From assembly GCF_026191375.1 (NCBI RefSeq), contig NZ_JAODTL010000048.1:1-64000 (forward strand): DNA of 64,000 nucleotides, read 5' to 3'. Positions 1-8,175 of the stretch are shown piece after piece (the first letter of the stretch is position 1; each line of letters starts with the position of its first letter). Origin of the DNA: Marinomonas pontica. Lineage in GTDB: Bacteria > Pseudomonadota > Gammaproteobacteria > Pseudomonadales > Marinomonadaceae. A model generated the notes under the pieces. The model was given only the letters and a program-made list of their open reading frames with translations, was not told where the DNA came from and ran no database searches. Made by a program: the position numbers and the translations under genes.

Positions 1-59
1 CAAACCAACTCTTTTGGATGGTTTTATTGACAGGGAATGGCAGAAAACTGAGTGGTCAT
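1..59 (-). CDS. Probable start of tnsD/tniQ-like target-selection gene (partial)
   Basis: This is only the first few codons of a gene that runs off the left edge, transcribed leftward right behind tnsC. An ATG lies at 59-57, but its frame stops after 11 codons (TAA at 26-24). The +1 frame from about position 47 stays open and reads SFLPFPVNKTIQKSWF, which resembles the N-terminal FP-rich start of TnsD/TniQ proteins. Removing one base after the ATG would give MTT joined to SFLPFP. A tnsD gene is expected here because Tn7-like elements at glmS use TnsD to recognise the glmS 3' end. Too little is visible to be sure of the family or of the frame. Confidence 0.35.
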
Positions 60-61
60 TT

Positions 62-1648
62 TTACAAATAATCAGAGAGATGGAGCACAACCCCTTCAGC
101 CTTCATAGCCTTGTAACTGCCACTTTTACTGTTAACCATTAACCGCAGGTCGTTTTCAACATACCTAGGCTTTAGCTTAACGACTTTTGGCTTCTCTTTG
201 ACTGGGGGCACTGGCTCTTTATTCTGCAAGTTATTGATATGCGCAAGCAGCTGAAATAAGTTGGCGTCAGGAAGCTCTGACACAGCTTGCTCTGCCACAG
301 TGGGCGCAATGTCTTCACCGATACCCGCTTGCTCAAGCATATTGATCAGCTTAGATAGCTTGGTCTGCTCAGGGAAATCATGCTCATCCTCTCTATTAAG
401 CTCCGTATTTTCATTTACTGGAGCTGAAACCACTGCGTTCTGAACTATGCTTGCTTTTGGTATTTCTAGATCATCATACTTTTGTATTTCTGAATCACGG
501 CCACTTTGAAGCGCTTTGATCATGGGTTTGATCATATGAAGCTCTTCATTGAATACGGTTTCCACTAAGTCTCTGGAGATCACTTCTCTACCCACTGTCA
601 CAGCTCTTGTCTGACATAAGTAAAAAAGTGTTACCGCAACATGGGCAATGCCCTGAGAGTAGTCCCAGAAAAGCGTTTTAATCTCTTTCGTTAGGGGCTG
701 AGGTGACTTGAACCACTGTAAAGCCCACAACTGAGAGAAAAACCTATCCCAATCAGAGCCTTTACCGGATCTGTCTGTGGTATTGAATCGATTCCAATTG
801 ATACTGCCAAACTGTGAAGCACGTCTAGCCGAACGCATACTAGGAGAAAATAGCTCATAGGCTTTTGGCGTCCCGACAAACAGTATTGGTAGCTTAATCG
901 TGTTCGTTAGCTGCACAAAGAACCGAAGAATTCGATCAGACACATTCGTAGAGCTCGAACGCTCTAAATGCTGAATTTCATCAATAACTAGTAGGCCTAT
1001 TGAGTGCAAAGCGGCAATTCTCGCAAAATCCCCCAGCAACATTTCAGCATTTGCTCGTGGTTTTACGTATTGCTTTTCATATAGTCCGTTGTTGTCTAAT
1101 GCCTCGTCTAGAGCACGAAAGAAGTTGATGCATAGACTTTTTACAGAGGCGTCATGAGGACACTCTACTTTAAGCCAGACAATCTGAACATGTTGGTAAG
1201 AGGAATGCATAATGACTTGAGGATAGCCAGACAAGACGGCTTCAACGGCTGTTGATTTACCAGCACCCGAACAGCCAATAACAGAGCTTACTAATGCTTC
1301 ATTTCCAGCATTACGGCTGTCATCTGCTAGCTTCTCTGTTCGATTCAATGTTTCTTGATAGCTTTTATTGGCTATGTTTCGACTCAAATAGCCTTGACGA
1401 ATCATAGTAGAGATCGTTTGCTCTAACTGTAGATGCGCTTTTGTTGGGTATAAAAAACCATCCATAATTCGCAACATGGCATGTCGACGGATATGAGCAG
1501 GAAGAGCCACCTCTTCAGGACTTACAACCGGAATACGTCGTATCAATTCCGCTGTGTCTTTTGGCGAATTAATCGGTGGCAGTGCATTGATTAATGGGTG
1601 ATCTTCGTATTCTTTGATCTCTGCATCTATGTATTCTCGCTGTTTCAA
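62..1648 (-). CDS. tnsC: Tn7-like transposition regulator ATPase TnsC
   Basis: A 528-residue AAA+ ATPase that in Tn7-type elements links the target selector (TnsD/TniQ) to the TnsA/TnsB transposase and provides target immunity. The Walker A motif GCSGAGKST is at residues 125-133 and the Walker B motif LLVIDE at about 219-224. It is close to the length of Tn7 TnsC (about 555 residues). The C-terminal tail from about residue 400 is rich in charged residues and proline and is probably flexible, in the region that contacts partner proteins in Tn7. The gene follows tnsB by 21 bp in the same direction. The family call is firm from motifs and context; activity cannot be judged. Confidence 0.93.
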   Translation of the reverse strand: MKQREYIDAEIKEYEDHPLINALPPINSPKDTAELIRRIPVVSPEEVALPAHIRRHAMLRIMDGFLYPTKAHLQLEQTISTMIRQGYLSRNIANKSYQETLNRTEKLADDSRNAGNEALVSSVIGCSGAGKSTAVEAVLSGYPQVIMHSSYQHVQIVWLKVECPHDASVKSLCINFFRALDEALDNNGLYEKQYVKPRANAEMLLGDFARIAALHSIGLLVIDEIQHLERSSSTNVSDRILRFFVQLTNTIKLPILFVGTPKAYELFSPSMRSARRASQFGSINWNRFNTTDRSGKGSDWDRFFSQLWALQWFKSPQPLTKEIKTLFWDYSQGIAHVAVTLFYLCQTRAVTVGREVISRDLVETVFNEELHMIKPMIKALQSGRDSEIQKYDDLEIPKASIVQNAVVSAPVNENTELNREDEHDFPEQTKLSKLINMLEQAGIGEDIAPTVAEQAVSELPDANLFQLLAHINNLQNKEPVPPVKEKPKVVKLKPRYVENDLRLMVNSKSGSYKAMKAEGVVLHLSDYL

Positions 1649-1669
1649 ATACGGCCATGTGATTATCCC

Positions 1670-3730
1670 TTAAAAATCATCCAAATCTGGGTAGTCGAAC
1701 CCCTGTTCAACTTGTTTACCGGAATGGATAGAAGTAACTGTCGCTGCCTCCTTCTTCTTAGGCGATTTAGCGGACTCTCTATTTTTCTGGCGTTCTGACT
1801 TTTTTTCTTGCTCTCGATTGTTACGAATTCCACTTAGTCGCTGCGAGTTGTTAGATAGATCCGAAGACTTTTGTCTCTTTTCTGCAACTTGGGCAATCAT
1901 CTCAAGCTCATTTTGAAGATCTGGTGCTTGATAATCGGCTTCTTGTTGAGCTTCAGAATATGTTGATCTCGATTCAGATTGAATTGACATTGCTTCAACT
2001 AAGCTCATGTCTTGATATCTACGACTTCGACTCTGCAATGTGCATTCCCATACACTATCAAACTTATTGTCTGGTCTCACATATAGAACATTGGTGTTCA
2101 GAGGATCGTAAGCTACCTCTAAGCTTTTTGGACGAGGCACTGATCTATTTTTATGAAACCAGCCAAGTTCAACTGCTTCTGCACAGGTATAATACATGCC
2201 CTTAAAACATATGCCTGAAGGAGATATCGTAGCTTTGCTATGGGGCAACATGTTCACATAGGTGAATTTTGGATCTACTTCCCTCAAAACACCCGTTCTA
2301 TTTTTAACGCCCCAATGCCATAGCCTTACAGGTATCGCAGCCAAATCTGCGGGCATATCAGATTCAAAGTCGTAGCCCTCTAATGGAATGGATGTATTGC
2401 GGTTGATTTCAGAGATGATCACCATTTTTGTGAAATCATAAAGCGTTAGGTTCGCTGATAGCTCTGTTCGTTTCCCCGCTTTTTTCTTTCCATTTACAGG
2501 TTCGACCTTCCCTTTCACATAAGGAAGAATATCTACATGCATCATATGAAATGATTTTTCGACTATGCCTTTATCATCACCGCGATATGCTCGGGTATTC
2601 GATAAAGTGATGCCAAATCGGTTAACTAAGATATCTCCGTGTTTGCCAAGCAACTCTCCTCGGTCAGCTGTAATCGTTGCAGGGGTCCCAATACTTGGCC
2701 AATCACTTTCAGTAATCTCAATACCGAATCTACGGCAGTACTCAACTTTGTCACAGAACGCGTGCGCGAGGGCGATCGATGCGGTTGCCCAAGAAGGATT
2801 TTCTAACCCAACATACAAGCCAACAGTCATACGACTAAACACATCTTTGACTTTATATACGATTGGGCGGCCTACGATCCGATCTGGGTCATGGCCTGAA
2901 ACAAGGTGCAAGTCCGCTATGGTCGCATCGATTTCATAACGAGCCCCTGGTCCAAAGTTATTTGTGGTAGAAGTGCTGTGGCTAGGTGTAACATCTTTTG
3001 CATATTGAATAGATGGAGTGCGAGCTTGCACAACAAGAGGCTTTGCATAGTTTTTGTTGTAGAAGTATCGGAACTGCCTATAAGTGGGTAAATCTTCTTT
3101 TTTCACCTTAGGGTACTTTGACTTAATAAAGCCATTCGCCTTTGTCCTAGCCCCTTTTAGGTCTACATCATTATTAACTAAATAGAAGCCTTCAATAGCC
3201 AACTTGAAAAGACTTGCTATCTCATCAGTAATAGCAAGTCCCTCTCCATGGGATACTGTGCGTTTACTCCCTGTTTTTTGAATTGCTAGTCGGTTTTGTC
3301 CAGGAGCACCGCATTTTGTGTAGTCTGGAGCAAGGGAGTCAGGAGAAAGTCCTCTCTGCCAATATCGACGCAATTGTCGAGTCACATACAGCCTAGACTC
3401 ATCCGTTGCTTCTAAAACTGACTTAATCTTCTGATTCCTCAGCTTTTTATCAAATAAGGCAAAATAGTCCGTTAACAATAAAGCTACGGATCGATAAGCC
3501 CGATCTCTTATCTCTTCCGCTTTAGAGCCTGCTTCGGGGGTGGCCAACAAAATTGGATCTGGCACGGCTTCTAGTGACAAACTTTCGAACTCATCTAGAT
3601 TTACGCGATATGGCCACGCTTTTTCATCGTGTATATCGATAAGCATTAAGAAATCGACATGTTCATAAACAATTCGGACATGGGTTGGATGGTCCAAGTG
3701 AGGGTCAAGAAATACTTTATTAAGATACAT
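1670..3730 (-). CDS. tnsB: Tn7-like DDE transposase TnsB
   Basis: A 686-residue transposase of the retroviral-integrase (rve) fold that binds the transposon ends, cuts the 3' strands and joins them to target DNA. The DDE triad is visible as D268 (YEIDAT), D356 (ITADRG) and E391 (GIVEKS). The spacings of 88 and 35 residues equal those I recall for Tn7 TnsB (D273, D361, E396). An N-terminal helical DNA-binding region precedes the catalytic core, and a basic low-complexity tail follows. Its start overlaps the end of tnsA by 11 bp, which suggests translational coupling. All three catalytic residues are present, so the protein looks competent. Confidence 0.95.
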   Translation of the reverse strand: MYLNKVFLDPHLDHPTHVRIVYEHVDFLMLIDIHDEKAWPYRVNLDEFESLSLEAVPDPILLATPEAGSKAEEIRDRAYRSVALLLTDYFALFDKKLRNQKIKSVLEATDESRLYVTRQLRRYWQRGLSPDSLAPDYTKCGAPGQNRLAIQKTGSKRTVSHGEGLAITDEIASLFKLAIEGFYLVNNDVDLKGARTKANGFIKSKYPKVKKEDLPTYRQFRYFYNKNYAKPLVVQARTPSIQYAKDVTPSHSTSTTNNFGPGARYEIDATIADLHLVSGHDPDRIVGRPIVYKVKDVFSRMTVGLYVGLENPSWATASIALAHAFCDKVEYCRRFGIEITESDWPSIGTPATITADRGELLGKHGDILVNRFGITLSNTRAYRGDDKGIVEKSFHMMHVDILPYVKGKVEPVNGKKKAGKRTELSANLTLYDFTKMVIISEINRNTSIPLEGYDFESDMPADLAAIPVRLWHWGVKNRTGVLREVDPKFTYVNMLPHSKATISPSGICFKGMYYTCAEAVELGWFHKNRSVPRPKSLEVAYDPLNTNVLYVRPDNKFDSVWECTLQSRSRRYQDMSLVEAMSIQSESRSTYSEAQQEADYQAPDLQNELEMIAQVAEKRQKSSDLSNNSQRLSGIRNNREQEKKSERQKNRESAKSPKKKEAATVTSIHSGKQVEQGFDYPDLDDF

Positions 3731-4538
3731 CAGACAATCCAGCTTTACATGAATCTAGGCCTAGAACGATAGACACATCCGTTGCACGCCAATTCCTAAA
3801 TACAATATCTAAAGGAACATCAATCAAATTTGCAGCAGCAGCATTACGAATCACACCAATATGAAAGCCTGCACTGCAATCGTATAGGTCATCCATAGCA
3901 GCACAAACTGTAGCAAGCTTCTTCTCAGAGCCTGATAACCGGTTAATCACTGTCGAAATATCTTCTAAAGACAACTCTTCGTATAGGTCATGGGAATTCT
4001 GGCTGGCTGCATGAAGCCATTCAAGATTCTCTTTTACGACCGCTGGAATCTCTTGGTCTGTGAAAAGTTTCCATTCATAACCAAGCTCTTCCCAATACAG
4101 CTTTTCGATTTGAAGTTTGTCTACCGTACGCACATTGTCTAAATCGCTGGCGTATTTAACAGCAATAGCAATAGATGGCTTGCCTTTCAGCTCCACAACT
4201 AAGTCTGTGGTAACGACTTTCAATTTGTTGCGTATTTGGGGGTGCTTAATTCCCAAACGAGAACAAATACTCAAGGTATCAGCTACAGGTAGAGGAAATT
4301 GCTCTTTGATGTCGTAGGTAAGATGGAAGCGATCAAAGACAAGGAAAGCAGAAAATTCAAGACGAGATAAAAGATGATGAGCTCTAGAGGTGTTTCGACC
4401 TCGGATGCGATAGCTCTCACCAGTACTACTTATTTCGTGGACTTTTATAAAGGGCTCGTAGTCTTCCCCTGAACCAATCCCTCTGGTTTTTAACTTCTTC
4501 TCATCTTGAAGATCAACTAGTTTCTCAGAATCTAACAT
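3720..4538 (-). CDS. tnsA: Tn7-like endonuclease subunit TnsA
   Basis: A 272-residue restriction-enzyme-like nuclease that cuts the 5' strands at the transposon ends, giving cut-and-paste rather than cointegrate transposition together with TnsB. The N-terminal nuclease domain aligns by eye with Tn7 TnsA through HHLLSRLE, FPLP, IKHP and TTDL. Catalytic E61, D112 and K128 are present, but the residue matching Tn7 Q130 is A126 (AIAVK instead of AIQVK). The C-terminal TnsC-binding domain is complete. ATG at 4538 has a GAGG about 8 bases upstream. It is the gene nearest glmS, as in Tn7, and its promoter lies within the transposon end. Confidence 0.93.
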   Translation of the reverse strand: MLDSEKLVDLQDEKKLKTRGIGSGEDYEPFIKVHEISSTGESYRIRGRNTSRAHHLLSRLEFSAFLVFDRFHLTYDIKEQFPLPVADTLSICSRLGIKHPQIRNKLKVVTTDLVVELKGKPSIAIAVKYASDLDNVRTVDKLQIEKLYWEELGYEWKLFTDQEIPAVVKENLEWLHAASQNSHDLYEELSLEDISTVINRLSGSEKKLATVCAAMDDLYDCSAGFHIGVIRNAAAANLIDVPLDIVFRNWRATDVSIVLGLDSCKAGLSDVS

Positions 4539-4563
4539 TTTTAGGCCTCATGCTTACTCTTTG

Positions 4564-4593
4564 AGCATAGCAGAAGGCCTAAAAAAATATCAA
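4564..4593 (-). promoter_or_regulatory. Predicted sigma-70 promoter of tnsABC inside the transposon end
   Basis: On the minus strand a TTGATA -35 (4593-4588) is followed after 18 bp by a TATGCT -10 (4569-4564), about 26 bp before the tnsA ATG. The -35 falls in the innermost of three repeated transposase-site candidates, so TnsB bound at the end would be expected to repress its own operon. That regulation is inferred from the overlap. Confidence 0.5.
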
Positions 4594-4644
4594 ACATTAT
4601 TGTAAAATATCAAACTATAATGTCTTTTATCAAACTATAATGTC
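4588..4644 (-). repeat. Three phased repeats, probable TnsB binding sites of the right end
   Basis: TATCAAAC followed by an ATAATGT-like tail occurs three times on the plus strand, starting at 4588, 4608 and 4628. The two outer copies are identical over 17 bp (TATCAAACTATAATGTC), and the inner one is diverged. The strict 20-bp spacing is about two helical turns, so all copies face the same side of the DNA. Tn7 ends carry several 22-bp TnsB sites in the same place, which is the basis for the call. Confidence 0.8.
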
Positions 4645-4655
4645 ACCGTACAACA
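4588..4655 (-). mobile_element. Right terminus of a Tn7-like transposon at attTn7
   Basis: The element end is placed at 4655, where the minus strand begins TGTTGTACGG; TGT at the terminus is the rule for Tn7-like elements. The glmS stop codon (4679-4677) is 21 bp further on, matching the fixed distance at which Tn7 inserts beyond glmS. If the end is right, the 5-bp target duplication would be CAATC at 4656-4660. The left end and the cargo lie outside the window, so the duplication cannot be checked. An end at 4657 is a possible alternative. Confidence 0.75.
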
Positions 4656-4676
4656 CAATCTCGTTTCCTAATCTCG

Positions 4677-6503
4677 TTATTCTACGGTAACGCTTTTCGC
4701 TAGGTTCCTTGGCTGGTCTACGTCCGTACCTTTCACAACGGCAACGTGGTAAGACAATAATTGCAGCGGAATGGTATGAACAATCGGCTCTAAAATGCTG
4801 TCGACCTTTGGCACTTCGGTGAAGATAATATTGTCTTCATTATGAAGGTCGGTGTCTTTGTCCGCAAAAACGTATAACTCACCACCACGAGCGGCGACTT
4901 CTTGCAGGTTTGATTTCAGCTTATCGAGCATGTCATTGTGTGGAACCAAGGCGATGATCGGCATGTCTTCATCCACCAACGCCAATGGGCCGTGCTTCAA
5001 TTCCCCTGCTGGGTAGGCTTCGGCGTGAATATAAGAGATTTCTTTTAGTTTCAAAGAACCTTCTAGCGCAATAGGGAACATGGTGCCGCGCCCTAAGAAC
5101 AAGGCGTTGGTTTTATTGGCAAAGCGGTCCGCGACTTTTTTGATATGACCGTCAGTCAATAACGCATCGTTAACGTACGCAGGCAAAGATTTCATGGCTT
5201 GCACTAGCTCTTTTTCTTTGTCGGCTGATAAGCCGTTTTCTACCGCGATGGCAACGCTGGTAATCAATAACGCGGTTAGCTGAGTGGTAAAGGCTTTGGT
5301 GGAAGCCACGCCGATTTCAGGGCCAGCATTTGTTAGCAAAGTAAGCGCTGACTCACGCACTAGCGTACTAGATGGCACATTACAGATAGCCAGAGTCGTC
5401 AAATAACCGAGTTCTTTTGCCATGCGCAATGCCGCTAACGTATCGGCGGTTTCGCCCGATTGCGATAGGGTCAAAAACAAGGTGTTTTTTGGCACAGCCA
5501 CTTTTCGGTAACGGTATTCGCTGGCGACTTCGACCGTACAAGGTAATCCAGCTAGATCCTCAATCCAATATTTCGCGACCATGCCTGCATGGTAGCTGGT
5601 GCCACACGCCACGATGTGAACATTTTCCACGTCTTTTAAGAATCCAGAATCGGCACCAAAACAGCTTGTCAGCACTTTGCTCTCGCTGATCCGACCTTCT
5701 AAACAGGCGCTGATCACTTTTGGCTGCTCGTAGATTTCTTTCATCATGTAATGACGAAATTCCCCTTTGTCTGTGGCATCCACATTGTGATTAAACACGC
5801 TGATTGGGCGGTCTTGCAGTTCGCCTTTTTCATCATAGATAACCACACTGTTTCGGCTTACTTCGACAACGTCTCCTTCTTCCAAAAAGATAAACTGGTC
5901 GGTAACGTGTAACAATGCAAGCTGGTCAGACGCAACAAAGTTTTCTTCGATGCCCACACCAACGACAAGCGGGCTGCCTTTGCGCGCTGCGATAAAGCGT
6001 TCGTTGTCGTCTTTTTGCACCACGCCAATCGCAAACGCCCCATGCAGTTTTGTTAACGCAGCTTGAACGGCTTTGAGCAAGTCTGGCTGTGTTTTCATGG
6101 CATCGTGAATAAGGTGAACGATGACTTCGGTGTCTGTCTCGGATTTGAACTCATAGCCTTTGGCTTTTAATTCACGACGTAATGGTTCGTGATTTTCGAT
6201 AATACCGTTATGAACCAATGCAAGGTCATCACCAGAAAAGTGCGGATGCGCATTGGCTTCCGTTGGTTTGCCATGGGTTGCCCAACGCGTATGTGCGATG
6301 CCCATTTTTCCATCCAATGGCACAGCGTCAAATTTGTCTTTGAGTGCTTGAACCTTGCCTACGGCACGGTGCGAATAGACACCTTCTTCGTTGTTAATGG
6401 CCACACCAGAAGAGTCATAACCACGGTATTCAAGGCGGCTCAGTCCTTCGATTAATATTTTTGATACGTTACGACGTGCAATGGCACCCACTATTCCGCA
6501 CAT
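4677..6503 (-). CDS. glmS: Glutamine-fructose-6-phosphate aminotransferase GlmS
   Basis: GlmS makes glucosamine-6-phosphate from fructose-6-phosphate and glutamine, the first committed step toward UDP-GlcNAc for peptidoglycan and LPS. The 608 residues match the usual length. The mature N-terminal nucleophile is C2 (MCGIVGA), and the glutaminase domain shows HTRWATHG. Two SIS sugar-isomerase domains follow (SQSGETADT and the C-terminal half), and the protein ends DQPRNLAKSVTVE. That conserved C-terminal coding region is the sequence read by TnsD in Tn7 systems, and a Tn7-like element lies 21 bp past the stop. It follows glmU by 41 bp in an operon. No glmS ribozyme was seen, as expected for a gammaproteobacterium. 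Confidence 0.97.
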   Translation of the reverse strand: MCGIVGAIARRNVSKILIEGLSRLEYRGYDSSGVAINNEEGVYSHRAVGKVQALKDKFDAVPLDGKMGIAHTRWATHGKPTEANAHPHFSGDDLALVHNGIIENHEPLRRELKAKGYEFKSETDTEVIVHLIHDAMKTQPDLLKAVQAALTKLHGAFAIGVVQKDDNERFIAARKGSPLVVGVGIEENFVASDQLALLHVTDQFIFLEEGDVVEVSRNSVVIYDEKGELQDRPISVFNHNVDATDKGEFRHYMMKEIYEQPKVISACLEGRISESKVLTSCFGADSGFLKDVENVHIVACGTSYHAGMVAKYWIEDLAGLPCTVEVASEYRYRKVAVPKNTLFLTLSQSGETADTLAALRMAKELGYLTTLAICNVPSSTLVRESALTLLTNAGPEIGVASTKAFTTQLTALLITSVAIAVENGLSADKEKELVQAMKSLPAYVNDALLTDGHIKKVADRFANKTNALFLGRGTMFPIALEGSLKLKEISYIHAEAYPAGELKHGPLALVDEDMPIIALVPHNDMLDKLKSNLQEVAARGGELYVFADKDTDLHNEDNIIFTEVPKVDSILEPIVHTIPLQLLSYHVAVVKGTDVDQPRNLAKSVTVE

Positions 6504-6544
6504 GAGATCATCCTTTTTTGGTCTTTAACTTTAAAGGTAAAACG

Positions 6545-7906
6545 TTACTTTTTAATTGGCCTAGGCCAATTATCTTTGTTTGTTTGACGCGCTCTGGCAA
6601 AAGCCAATTGCTTCTCACCAACCCGTTTGGTGATGGTCGAGCCTGCGGCAATCGTTGCGCCTTCTGCCACTTGAACAGGGGCAACTAATGAGGTGTTAGA
6701 GCCGATAAACACATTATCGGCCACTTGTGTCTTATGTTTATTAACGCCGTCGTAGTTGCAGGTAATGGTACCCGCCCCAACATTCACATTGGCGCCCATT
6801 TCGGTGTCTCCAATGTAACTCAGGTGATTCACTTTACTGCCTTCTCCAATGAGCGCTTTTTTGGTCTCTACAAAGTTACCAATTTTGGCGTTATTCGCTA
6901 AAACCGTTCCAGGACGCAGACGCGCAAAAGGGCCGATATCACAGGCATCACCGACTTCACTTTCGTCAATCATGGTGTTGCTTTTAATGATGGTATTGTC
7001 GCCGATAAGACAGTTTTTAAGATGACAGTTCGGTCCAATTTCAACCCCATTACCCAACACCACATTGCCTTCAAACACGCAGTTGACGTCAATGATCACG
7101 TCTTGCCCCGTGGTCAATTCGCCACGGATATCAATGCGAGCAGGGTCGAACAGTGTCGCGCCGTTTTGCATCAAAGTAATGGCTTGTTGGTGCTGTAACT
7201 CACGCTCCAGTGCCGCCAATTGAATACGGTCGTTCACACCAGCCACTTCGGCTTCGTTTTCAGGATGAACCGTGACAATGTCCACACCATCTCGCGCTGC
7301 CATGGCAATCACATCGGTAAGGTAATATTCGCCTTGAGCATTGTTGTTTGTTAATGCTGCTAACCAGCCTTGCAGGTGAGAGTTGGGTGCTAACAGAATG
7401 CCGGTATTGACTTCTTTAATTGCCAGCTGACTGTCGGTCGCATCTTTTTGCTCCACTATGGCCACGACTTTGTTTTGTTCATCACGCACAATGCGGCCGT
7501 AACCCGTTGGGTTATCGAGAGAAATGGTCAATAGCACTAGAGTATTCGGTGTGGATAAAGCCGTCATTTTTTCAAGCGTGCTGGCACGAATGAGTGGTAC
7601 GTCGCCATACAAGGTCAAGGTCGCGCCGTTGTCCTGCAAATAAGGCGCGACTCGACGCAGCGCGTCTCCCGTGCCTTGTGGGTCATTTTGCCAAACAACA
7701 TTGGCCATAAAATCCTGACAGCTGGCTTCCACCTGATCACCCTGATGGCCCACGACCAGATGTAATTTTGCGTTCGGTAGCGCGCTGGCGGTAGTCAGTA
7801 CACGTCGAACCATGGCGCTGCCGCCGACCTTGTGCAAAACCTTAGAAAAAGCAGATTTCATTCGGCTGCCCTTTCCGGCAGCAAGAATTACAATATCCTG
7901 AGTCAT
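6545..7906 (-). CDS. glmU: Bifunctional UDP-GlcNAc pyrophosphorylase / GlcN-1-P acetyltransferase GlmU
   Basis: GlmU acetylates glucosamine-1-phosphate and then couples it to UTP, giving UDP-GlcNAc. The N-terminal nucleotidyltransferase domain carries the signature LAAGKGSRMKS (residues 7-17) and YGDVPL. From about residue 250 a left-handed beta-helix of hexapeptide repeats forms the acetyltransferase trimer, with the conserved NFVETK and GAGTITCNYDG stretches. Length (453) is normal. It is the first gene of a two-gene operon with glmS. In many relatives atpC lies upstream; here the upstream neighbour is a LysR gene, so the ATP synthase operon is not adjacent. Confidence 0.97.
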   Translation of the reverse strand: MTQDIVILAAGKGSRMKSAFSKVLHKVGGSAMVRRVLTTASALPNAKLHLVVGHQGDQVEASCQDFMANVVWQNDPQGTGDALRRVAPYLQDNGATLTLYGDVPLIRASTLEKMTALSTPNTLVLLTISLDNPTGYGRIVRDEQNKVVAIVEQKDATDSQLAIKEVNTGILLAPNSHLQGWLAALTNNNAQGEYYLTDVIAMAARDGVDIVTVHPENEAEVAGVNDRIQLAALERELQHQQAITLMQNGATLFDPARIDIRGELTTGQDVIIDVNCVFEGNVVLGNGVEIGPNCHLKNCLIGDNTIIKSNTMIDESEVGDACDIGPFARLRPGTVLANNAKIGNFVETKKALIGEGSKVNHLSYIGDTEMGANVNVGAGTITCNYDGVNKHKTQVADNVFIGSNTSLVAPVQVAEGATIAAGSTITKRVGEKQLAFARARQTNKDNWPRPIKK

Positions 7907-8175
7907 GAAGCGTCCTTGTATTGGCGTCTTTAAATAATAGATACATTAAGAATGGAGCCATTAGACCTTTTTGCCAAAAACGCCACAACCCAAATTGTCA
8001 AAAATAAAATGACAATTTTTAAAAAATAAAGCCGAATCTGATTTTTCATGGCGTCTACGCGCCTTACGCTTAAAGATTGTCAGAAAGAATCGGCACAATA
8101 TTAGACATTACGGACACCTAACATGGTGCAACAATCTCCCGACTAAATACGTTGTTCTAACCCTATTTTTGAACA

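Noticed and set aside
4656-4676. An additional gene or promoter between the transposon end and glmS
   Set aside because: The 21 bp are only the duplicated target and spacer.
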